Under the pieces are notes generated by a model that searched no databases, was not told where the DNA came from, and saw nothing but the letters and a program-made list of their open reading frames with translations. This document shows, in pieces, positions 57,969 through 64,000 of a stretch of 64,000 nucleotides of DNA. The stretch lies in the NCBI RefSeq assembly GCF_023017165.1, contig NZ_JALKBW010000001.1, positions 124,001-188,000 of the forward strand. The letters are read 5' to 3'. Numbering within the stretch: the stretch's first letter is position 1; the number at the start of each line of letters is the position of its first letter. The translations under genes and the position numbers were made by a program. Source of the stretch: Gordonia alkaliphila. Its GTDB lineage: Bacteria; Actinomycetota; Actinomycetes; Mycobacteriales; Mycobacteriaceae.

Positions 57969-58934
57969 CTACGGGGTCGGCTTCACACCGGTGATCAGCA
58001 CGTTGTAGAAGTACTGCGGCGGAACGATCTTGGACAGGACGTTGTCGTCGAGCCAGGTCATCCGCTTCCAGCCGCCGAACGCGAAACGCGCCCAGCCCCA
58101 GCCGAGCTTGTCGGCGGGCACGGCCGCCTCGAACGTACGGACCGGCCAGCCCAGCATGGCCGCGGCGAGCTCCTCGCTGGCCGACTCCACCTGCACGGCG
58201 CCGGCGGCGGTCGCGAGGTCCTCGAGGTCCTGCGGGGAGAAGGTGTGGATGTCCACGACGGCCTCCAGCGCCGCGGCGCGCGAGGACTCGTCGAGCTCCT
58301 CCTGCGGACGGCGCCACGACTGCAGCGGACCGAACTTGGTCATCGTGGTGGTGGCCCACCAGGTGGCCCGGCTCATCCAGCGCGCGTAGAAGTCGCCGAG
58401 GGTCGACGGCTCACCGGCGAAGACGAAGCGGCCGCCCGGCTTGAGCACGCGCAGCACCTCACGCAGCGACTGCTCGACGTCCGGAATGTGGTGCAGCACA
58501 GCATGTCCCACCACGAGGTCGAAGGTGTTGTCGTCGTACGGGATCTTCTCGGCGTCGGCCACGCGGCCGTCCACGTCGAGCCCGAGGCCCTCCGCGTTGC
58601 GCAGCGCCACCTTCACCATGCCCGGCGACAGGTCGGTGACCGAGCCCTTGGTGGCCACGCCCGACTGCATCAGGTTCAGCAGGAAGAAGCCGGTGCCGCA
58701 GCCCAGCTCCATGGCGTGCCCGTAGGGCAGCTCGGCGTCGGGCACGATGCGGTCGAGGCGGCCGCGCGCGTAGTCGATGCAGCGCTCGTCGAACGAGATC
58801 GACCACTTGTCGTCGTAGCTCTCGGCCTCCCAGTCGTGGTACAGGACCTGGGCGAGCTTGGTGTCGGTCAGCGCGGCCTCGACCTGCTCGGCGGTGGCGT
58901 GCGGGTTCGGCTTCGGATCGTCGATCGTCGTCAT
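57969..58934 (-). CDS. class I SAM-dependent methyltransferase (Rv3038c-like)
   Basis: 321 residues from ATG 58934, ten bases after the echA stop. Motif I MELGCGTGFFLLNL, VTDLSPGMVKVA, AEKIPYDDNTFDLVVGHAVLHHI, then the post-core VLRVLKPGGRFVFAGEPS. The C-terminal 110 residues are helical. Small-molecule or lipid substrate likely; unknown. Part of a row echA-methyltransferase-THUMP protein on one strand. Confidence 0.82.
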   Translation of the reverse strand: MTTIDDPKPNPHATAEQVEAALTDTKLAQVLYHDWEAESYDDKWSISFDERCIDYARGRLDRIVPDAELPYGHAMELGCGTGFFLLNLMQSGVATKGSVTDLSPGMVKVALRNAEGLGLDVDGRVADAEKIPYDDNTFDLVVGHAVLHHIPDVEQSLREVLRVLKPGGRFVFAGEPSTLGDFYARWMSRATWWATTTMTKFGPLQSWRRPQEELDESSRAAALEAVVDIHTFSPQDLEDLATAAGAVQVESASEELAAAMLGWPVRTFEAAVPADKLGWGWARFAFGGWKRMTWLDDNVLSKIVPPQYFYNVLITGVKPTP

Positions 58935-58944
58935 GAAGGTGGTG

Positions 58945-59733
58945 CTACTTTCCGGTGAAGTCGGCCTTGCCGGGGCCGTTCTCGATGAACGACGCCATGC
59001 CGATCGCACGGTCGTCGGTGGCGAAGAGCGAAGCGAACAGATGTGCTTCGATCTTCAACCCGGTTTCCAGGTCGGTGTCGAGACCCTCGTCGATCGCGGC
59101 CTTGGCCGCGGCCAGAGCCGCCGACGCACTGCCGACGAAGCGGGCGGCCCAGGTGACCGCCGCGGTGTAGACGTCGTCGGGGGCGACGACCTCGTCGACC
59201 AGACCGATCGCCAGCGCCTCCTCGGCGTCGACGAAACGACCCGTGAACACCATGTCCTTGGCGCGCGACGGTCCGATGAGACGGGCCAGTCGCTGGGTGC
59301 CGCCGCCGCCGGGGATCACGCCGAGGAGCACCTCGGGGACGCCCAGCTTCGCGTTGTCGCCGGCGATCCGACGATCCGCGCCCAGCGCCACTTCCAGACC
59401 GCCGCCGAGTGCGTAGCCGGTGATCGCGGCGACGGTCGGCTTGGTGATCTCGGAGATCGCACCCAGGCCGCGCTGCAGCCGACGGGCCACCTTGGTCATC
59501 TCGGCGGGGGTGATGTCGATCATCTCTTTGATGTCGGCGCCGGCGGCGAACACCTTGGGTCCGCCGTAGACCACCACGGCCTTGATGTCGTCGCGGGCAT
59601 TCGCCTCCGCGGCGGCCGCGAGGAGCTCGTCCTGGACCTGTCGGTTCAGTGCGTTCATCGGCGGTCGACGCAGCTCGATGATGCCCACACCCGGGTGGTC
59701 GGGAGCGGTTTCGAAGGTCACGAACTCAGCCAT
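58945..59733 (-). CDS. echA17: enoyl-CoA hydratase (EchA17-like)
   Basis: 262 residues from ATG 59733 (ATG 59742 also possible). Crotonase fold; oxyanion loop KVFAAGADIKEM, catalytic glutamates in YALGGGLEVALGADRRIA and VPEVLLGVIPGGGGTQRLARLIG. Hydrates 2-enoyl-CoA in fatty-acid beta-oxidation. Homologue of Rv3039c. A palindrome related to the one at etfB overlaps its probable promoter. Confidence 0.88.
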   Translation of the reverse strand: MAEFVTFETAPDHPGVGIIELRRPPMNALNRQVQDELLAAAAEANARDDIKAVVVYGGPKVFAAGADIKEMIDITPAEMTKVARRLQRGLGAISEITKPTVAAITGYALGGGLEVALGADRRIAGDNAKLGVPEVLLGVIPGGGGTQRLARLIGPSRAKDMVFTGRFVDAEEALAIGLVDEVVAPDDVYTAAVTWAARFVGSASAALAAAKAAIDEGLDTDLETGLKIEAHLFASLFATDDRAIGMASFIENGPGKADFTGK

Positions 59734-59742
59734 GGCAGGCAC

Positions 59743-59755
59743 GTTACCGGGTAAC
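59743..59755. promoter_or_regulatory. 13-base palindrome upstream of echA
   Basis: GTTACCGGGTAAC, ten bases before the preferred ATG. It overlaps the minus-strand -10 candidate TAACGT (59741-59746). Arms GTTAC/GTAAC with a CGG centre; shares TTACCGG with the etfB palindrome. Confidence 0.5.
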
Positions 59756-59810
59756 TGTCACGTCCTCCCAACCGCACCCGGCGCGATGTACTCGTCGGTA
59801 GAGTGCGGGC

Positions 59811-60812
59811 ATGAGTGGCGACGCCGTCGAACTCGTCGTCCCGGGACCGCCCGGCGACGACGGCACCGATACCGCGCGCACCATCCGACTCAGCAACCCT
59901 GATCGCCTCTACTTCCCGGACGCGCCCGGCCCCCGCGGCACCGGCCTCACCAAACTCGATCTCGCCGAGTACTACCGCGCGGTCGGCCCCGGCATCACCG
60001 CGGCCCTCGACCATCGCCCCACCATGCTGCACCGCTTCCCCAAGGGCCTGGCCGGCCCCAAGGTGCACCAGAAGAAGCTGCCCGCGGGCGCGCCCGTCTG
60101 GATCGAGACGGTCGGTATCTACTTTCCACGCTACGAGCGCATCGTCGACGAGCTCTGCGTCACCGAACTGGGCGCGGTGCTGTGGGCGGTGCAGATGTCC
60201 ACCGTGGAGTTCCACCCGTGGAACTCGCGGCGCTCCGCGGTGGAGTTCCCCGACGAATGGCGGATCGACCTCGATCCCATGCCGCACTGCGACCTCCCCC
60301 GCACCCGCCGCGTGGCGCGCGCCGCCCAGGACCTGTTGGCGGAGTTGGGCATTCGGGGTTTCCCGAAGACCTCCGGCGGTCACGGCCTGCACATCTACGT
60401 GCGGATCGTTGCGGAGTGGGGTTTCGCCGACGTCCGCCGCGCCGCCCGCGCTTTCGGACGCGAACTGACGCGCCGGGTGCCCGACGACGCAACCGTCGTG
60501 TGGTGGCGCAAGGACCGTGACCCGTCGAAGGTCTTCGTCGACTTCAATCAGAATGCGCGCGATCACACGATGGCCGCCGCCTACTCGGTGCGGTCCACAC
60601 CGCGCGCCACGGTGAGCGCACCGCTGGACTGGTCCGAGGTCGACGACGCCGAGCCCGACGACTTCACCGTCGCCACCATGCCTGAACGCTTCGCCCGCCG
60701 CGGCGACCTGTTCGCGCCTATCGAACTCGTCGCGCACCGACTGGACACCCTGCTCGAGTGGGCCGAACGCGACGAAGCGGCCGACGACGTCGTCGATCCC
60801 CCGAGTTACTGA
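59811..60812 (+). CDS. stand-alone LigD polymerase-domain protein (PolD-like)
   Basis: 333 residues. Archaeo-eukaryotic primase-type NHEJ polymerase: metal aspartates D153 and D155 (RIDLDPMP) and D244 (KVFVDFNQN), nucleotide-binding SGGHGLH (188-194), and WWRKDRDPSK. No ligase or phosphoesterase domain, so it matches the separate PolD1/PolD2 proteins of mycobacteria (Rv3730c, Rv0269c), which fill gaps with ribonucleotides. TAGAGT six bases before ATG: leaderless. Which PolD it equals cannot be told here. Confidence 0.85.
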   Translation: MSGDAVELVVPGPPGDDGTDTARTIRLSNPDRLYFPDAPGPRGTGLTKLDLAEYYRAVGPGITAALDHRPTMLHRFPKGLAGPKVHQKKLPAGAPVWIETVGIYFPRYERIVDELCVTELGAVLWAVQMSTVEFHPWNSRRSAVEFPDEWRIDLDPMPHCDLPRTRRVARAAQDLLAELGIRGFPKTSGGHGLHIYVRIVAEWGFADVRRAARAFGRELTRRVPDDATVVWWRKDRDPSKVFVDFNQNARDHTMAAAYSVRSTPRATVSAPLDWSEVDDAEPDDFTVATMPERFARRGDLFAPIELVAHRLDTLLEWAERDEAADDVVDPPSY

Positions 60813-60830
60813 GACCGGTCGGTGAACGCG

Positions 60831-61658
60831 CTACTCGGCCACGTCGCGCAACCGGTCCAGCCGGCCGTCCGCCATCGCCGCGAAGTAGTCGGCGGAGTCG
60901 TCGAATCCGAGGCCCAGGATGCCCTGACCGTCCGAGACGACCGGTTCGATGGTCTCCAGCACGCGCGGGTGGGCTACCGCGTCGGCGACCGTCGCGAACT
61001 CGCCGAGGTGCCGCAGTTGCGTCCAGGTGGGCGGCAGCAGGAAACGGCGTCCGTCCTGCCAGTCGGCCAGCGCCGCGGCGGCCGTGCGCCATTCGGTGGC
61101 CTCGGCCTCGGTGGTGGCGCCGTCGGCGTCGTGCCCGGCGGGCACCTGGGCGAGGAAGAAGCGGGTGTCGTAGCGACGGCGTTCGTTCTTCGGCGTGATC
61201 CAGTGCGCCAGCGGGGTCAGGAGATCGGAGCGGAGCATCAGGTCGTGATCGGCCAGGAACTGGGCGAAGGAGAGTTCCTTGCTGACCAGCGCGGCGCGTT
61301 CGGCGGCGAAGATCGTCGGGTCGGCGCACACCTGCGTCTCGGTGCCGGCGAGCAGGACGCCGCACTCCTCGAAAGTCTCCCGCACGGCGGCCGAGACGAG
61401 GGCACGCGCGGTGGCCTCGTCGGCGGAGAACTGCTCGGCCCACCAGCCGACCTCGGGACCCACCCACTGGATCTGCGCATCGCGGTCCCGATCGTCGACG
61501 CCGCCGCCGGGAAACACGGTCATGCCGCCGGCGAAGGCCATCTGCTGCACGCGATGCTGCAGAAACACCTCGATGCCGTCGGCGCCGTCGCGCACCAGCA
61601 CGACGGTCGATGCATCGCGCAGCGGCGCGATCTGTTGCGGGTTGTCGGCAGCACTCAT
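60831..61658 (-). CDS. Nudix hydrolase (Rv3040c-like)
   Basis: 275 residues from ATG 61658. Nudix fold with the box split by an insertion: GGGVDDRD, then about 35 residues later AAVRETFEECGVLL carrying REXXEE; this arrangement is known in the NUDT19-type acyl-CoA pyrophosphatases. Opens STVVLVRDGADGIEVFLQHR. Hydrolysis of CoA derivatives would fit the nearby beta-oxidation gene, but is inference. Confidence 0.85.
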   Translation of the reverse strand: MSAADNPQQIAPLRDASTVVLVRDGADGIEVFLQHRVQQMAFAGGMTVFPGGGVDDRDRDAQIQWVGPEVGWWAEQFSADEATARALVSAAVRETFEECGVLLAGTETQVCADPTIFAAERAALVSKELSFAQFLADHDLMLRSDLLTPLAHWITPKNERRRYDTRFFLAQVPAGHDADGATTEAEATEWRTAAAALADWQDGRRFLLPPTWTQLRHLGEFATVADAVAHPRVLETIEPVVSDGQGILGLGFDDSADYFAAMADGRLDRLRDVAE

Positions 61659-61725
61659 GGATTCGGCCTCCTGCTCAGCCGGTGTGAGCAAGCGCTCACT
61701 TGTGGTCGTCTCTCGACTGTATCGC

Positions 61726-62565
61726 TCAGCCCTCGGCGGCGCGTCGGTGCCCACCCGCGCGACGCGCACGGCGGGCGAAGTAGCGCCCGTCCTCCTGCGT
61801 CAGAGCGATGTTCTGCCGGAACGTCGTGGTGAGATTCTCCGCGGTCAGGGTCTCGGTGAGCGGCCCCTGGGCGGTCACCTCGCCCTCGGACAGCATGATG
61901 AGGTTGGTGAAGCCGGGCGGGATCTCCTCCACGTGATGAGTGATCAGCACCATCGCCGGCGCGTCCGGATCCTGCGCCAATCGGCTGAGTCGGTCGACGA
62001 GCTCCTCGCGGCCGCCGAGGTCGAGGCCGGCCGCCGGTTCGTCGAGCAGCAGCAGCTCCGGATCGGTCATCAGGCCGCGCGCGATCAGCACCCGCTTGCG
62101 TTCGCCTTCGGAGAGGGTGCCGAAGGTGCGGTCGGCGAGGTGTTCGGCGCCCATCGACTCCAGCACGTCGGCGGCCCGCTCGCGATCGAACTCGTCGTAC
62201 TCCTCCCGCCAGCGCCCGAGCACGGCGTAGCCGGCCGAGATCACCAGATCCGACACCACTTCGCCGCCCGGGATCCGGCCGGCGGTCGCCGAACTCACCA
62301 GGCCCACCCGCGTCGTCAGATCCCGAGTGTCAGTGCGCCCCAACTGTTCTCCGAGCACGAAGGCGGTGCCGGAGCTCGGATGCTCCACGGCGCCGGCCAT
62401 CCGCAGCAGCGAGGTCTTACCCGCCCCGTTCGGGCCGATGATCACCCAGCGTTCGTCGAGCTCCACCTTCCAGTCGATCGGCCCCACCAGGGTCTTACCG
62501 CCGCGCACGAGGCGCACGTCGGAGAAATCGAGGATCAGGTCCGGATCGGTCTGCACGTCAGTCAC
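61726..62565 (-). CDS. ABC transporter ATP-binding protein (Rv3041c-like)
   Basis: 279 residues from GTG 62565 (GGTGGG upstream). Walker A GPNGAGKTS (44-52), signature LSEGERKRVLIARGL, Walker B ELLLLDEPAAGLD, switch H in VLITHHVEE. Closest in type to ModF/YlmA-like soluble ATPases; no membrane-permease gene is adjacent, so partner and substrate are unknown. Homologue of Rv3041c. 67 bases upstream of the Nudix start. Confidence 0.88.
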   Translation of the reverse strand: MTDVQTDPDLILDFSDVRLVRGGKTLVGPIDWKVELDERWVIIGPNGAGKTSLLRMAGAVEHPSSGTAFVLGEQLGRTDTRDLTTRVGLVSSATAGRIPGGEVVSDLVISAGYAVLGRWREEYDEFDRERAADVLESMGAEHLADRTFGTLSEGERKRVLIARGLMTDPELLLLDEPAAGLDLGGREELVDRLSRLAQDPDAPAMVLITHHVEEIPPGFTNLIMLSEGEVTAQGPLTETLTAENLTTTFRQNIALTQEDGRYFARRARRAGGHRRAAEG

Positions 62566-62635
62566 CCCACCATGATGGAGCACTCCGCGGCCCGAGTGCG
62601 GGAGGCCCACTGGAATATCTGTCGCGGCGGCCGAC

Positions 62636-63643
62636 TTGAACTACAACGTGAGCCTGTCCGAGATCCCCCTGTCCCTGCTCGATCTGGCCCAGGTGGGCCC
62701 CGGCGAGACGGTCCGCGAATCACTGGATCACTCCCTGGCCCTGGCGGAGTTCGCCGACACCACCGGCTACCGTCGCCTCTGGTACGCCGAGCACCACAAC
62801 ATGTCGGCCATCGCCTCGGCCGCCCCCGCGGTGCTGATCGCGCGCATGGGCGCAGCGACCCGACGCATCCGTCTGGGCGCCGGCGGCGTGATGCTGCCCA
62901 ACCATTCGCCGCTGGCCATCGCCGAGCAGTTCGGCACCCTCGCCGAGCTGTATCCGGACCGGATCGATCTGGGCCTGGGCCGTGCGCCCGGCGGCGACCA
63001 GGCGACCTTCGCGGCGCTGCGCCGTAGCCCGGCCGCCTCCGAGCAGTTCCCGGCCGACGTCGTGGAACTGCAGAAGTACCTGCGCGGGCAGCCGCAGCAG
63101 TCCGGAGTGGTGGCCACCCCCGGCGCGGGCACCGACGTGCCGCTCTACATTCTGGGTTCCTCGCTGTTCGGCGCGCAGCTCGCCGCCTACCTCGGTCTGC
63201 CGTACGCGTTCGCCTCGCATTTCGCACCTGCCGCGTTGGAGCAGGCGGTCGCCGTGTACCGCAGCGAGTTCCGTCCCCTGCAGGCCGAGTTCGGCGGTTT
63301 GACGGAGCCGTACGTGATCGCCGCGGCCGGGGTGATCGCGGACGACGACGCGGACCGCGCCACCGCACAGTTCGACGCCACCCGGCGCCACCGCGCCAAG
63401 TTCCTGTTCGCGCGCGACACGTCGCTGTCCGACGAGGAGGCCGACGTGCTCCTCGACGGGCCGGTGGGGCGCCAGGTGAACGAGATGCTGCGCCACACCG
63501 CCGTCGGCACCCCGCAGCAGGTGTCCGACCAGCTGGTCCGTTTCGCCGTGCACGCGGACGCGGACGAGCTCATCCTCGCGCCGATGGCCCCGGACCGCGG
63601 CGTGTGGCTGGGTACCGTGCGGGCGCTGGCCCCCGCACTCTGA
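62636..63643 (+). CDS. luciferase-like monooxygenase (LLM-class flavin oxidoreductase)
   Basis: 335 residues from TTG 62636; GTG 62648 gives a start closer to relatives (VSLSEIPLSLLDLAQV). TIM-barrel bacterial-luciferase fold: LWYAEHHNMSAIASAAP, IRLGAGGVMLPNHSPLAIAEQFGTLAELYPDRIDLGLGRAPGGD in pieces. Group-1 type MsnO8-like, FMN- or F420-linked. Substrate unknown. Convergent with the last gene. Confidence 0.85.
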   Translation: MNYNVSLSEIPLSLLDLAQVGPGETVRESLDHSLALAEFADTTGYRRLWYAEHHNMSAIASAAPAVLIARMGAATRRIRLGAGGVMLPNHSPLAIAEQFGTLAELYPDRIDLGLGRAPGGDQATFAALRRSPAASEQFPADVVELQKYLRGQPQQSGVVATPGAGTDVPLYILGSSLFGAQLAAYLGLPYAFASHFAPAALEQAVAVYRSEFRPLQAEFGGLTEPYVIAAAGVIADDDADRATAQFDATRRHRAKFLFARDTSLSDEEADVLLDGPVGRQVNEMLRHTAVGTPQQVSDQLVRFAVHADADELILAPMAPDRGVWLGTVRALAPAL

Positions 63644-63656
63644 CTGGACCCGCGGT

Positions 63657-64000
63657 TCAGCCCGCGGGCAGCGGGGCGGCGATGACCGTCGCCGAGCCGG
63701 GTGCGATCTCGGTGTACCCGGCATCCCTGACCACGATCGCCGCGCCGCGCGTCTCGCCTTCGAGAAGTTCCGCCCAGCGTCGTCGATCGGCCTGGCACAC
63801 CTGCACCGGGCAGCCATCGTCGTACCAGCGCTGCACCTGATCGGCAGGCACCAGCACCGCGCCGAGCATCGAGGCGTGCGCGACCTGCGCGGCCAGCTTC
63901 CCGACGGTCATCGGCAGGTCCGGCGCCACCCACAGGCACAGGCGGGCACCGCGGCCGTCGACGATCGGCGCGGCCGGGAGGTCGCCCTCCACGTCGGTGC
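63657..64000 (-). CDS. PTH2-type peptidyl-tRNA hydrolase domain, N-terminus beyond right edge
   Basis: At least 114 residues visible, frame open to the window end. LWVAPDLPMTVGKLAAQVAHASMLGAV matches the PTH2 catalytic region (Lys-x3-Gln-x2-His), followed by the WYDDGCPVQVCQAD and AAIVVRDAGYTEIAPGSATVIA strands. Recycles peptidyl-tRNA in family members; actinobacterial proteins of this type are poorly studied. Start not determinable (a GTG at 63992 is possible but the frame continues upstream). Confidence 0.72.
   Translation of the reverse strand, partial: TDVEGDLPAAPIVDGRGARLCLWVAPDLPMTVGKLAAQVAHASMLGAVLVPADQVQRWYDDGCPVQVCQADRRRWAELLEGETRGAAIVVRDAGYTEIAPGSATVIAAPLPAG

Noticed and set aside
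59811-60812. Full-length LigD
   Set aside because: Ends after the polymerase domain; the next gene is a convergent Nudix hydrolase, with no ligase or phosphoesterase domain.

Overview
The window is high-GC actinobacterial chromosome with GTG/TTG starts, GTGA/ATGA gene overlaps and many leaderless genes. Gene content and order follow the Mycobacterium tuberculosis stretch from about Rv2988c (leuC) to Rv3042c: leuC, IclR regulator, gltX, FAH protein, MFS, leuB-serA, ilvCNB, cfp6, DoxX, lppZ, gatB, pfkA, gatA-gatC, ACT protein, ligA, mnmA-iscS, OlsA/OlsB-like pair, etfA-etfB, the methylglucose-polysaccharide genes, and the Rv3034c-Rv3041c-like block. Mycolic-acid genes are not in view, so the genus is inferred. 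A non-mycobacterial member of Mycobacteriales such as Gordonia, Williamsia or Tsukamurella fits best. No prophage, CRISPR array or insertion sequence was seen.

Layout. 1-10.7 kb: leuC (cut by the left edge), its divergent IclR regulator, an F420/PPOX-type protein, a short repeat array, tRNA-Glu and tRNA-Gln, gltX, a GntR/DUF1648 pair, an FAH-family enzyme, a frameshifted MFS gene, leuB and serA. 10.9-13.9 kb: a block absent from the corresponding mycobacterial position, with a secreted S1 protease and an SRPBCC / mycothiol-dependent formaldehyde dehydrogenase / metallo-hydrolase operon. 14.1-21.7 kb: branched-chain amino-acid synthesis (ilvBNC behind a leader-peptide attenuator, then ilvD), with a Cfp6-like protein and mgtE between. 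21.7-33 kb: a repeat-bearing non-coding stretch, DoxX, lppZ, gatB, DUF5701, pfkA, gatA-gatC, ACT protein, ligA.

33-45 kb: CcdA/DsbA-type thiol-disulfide proteins translationally coupled to an MFS carrier and a MetE-like protein, a solitary adenine-methyltransferase/specificity fusion, mnmA-iscS, an ornithine-lipid-type acyltransferase pair and the electron-transfer flavoprotein. 45-50.5 kb: a three-gene methylglucose-polysaccharide/alpha-glucan cluster, a decayed AIM24 gene, an NTF2-like protein and arfB. 51-64 kb: two secreted proteins, DUF2804, a hexapeptide acyltransferase, a beta-propeller lipoprotein, two methyltransferases, echA, a stand-alone LigD-type polymerase domain, a Nudix hydrolase, an ABC ATPase, a luciferase-like oxidoreductase and a partial PTH2-type peptidyl-tRNA hydrolase.

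Genes working together: leuC-leuB-ilvBNCD cover most Val/Leu/Ile synthesis; tRNA-Gln, gltX and gatCAB form the indirect Gln-tRNA pathway; iscS feeds sulfur to mnmA; etfAB accepts electrons from acyl-CoA dehydrogenases, and both etfB and echA carry a related TTACC...GGTAA palindrome. Apparent single-base losses (about 7807 and probably two near 17.9 kb) suggest either recent lesions or assembly errors. I see no wholly new multi-gene system; the most interesting items are the ilv attenuator, the solitary methyltransferase fusion, the shared palindromes and the unexplained repeats.
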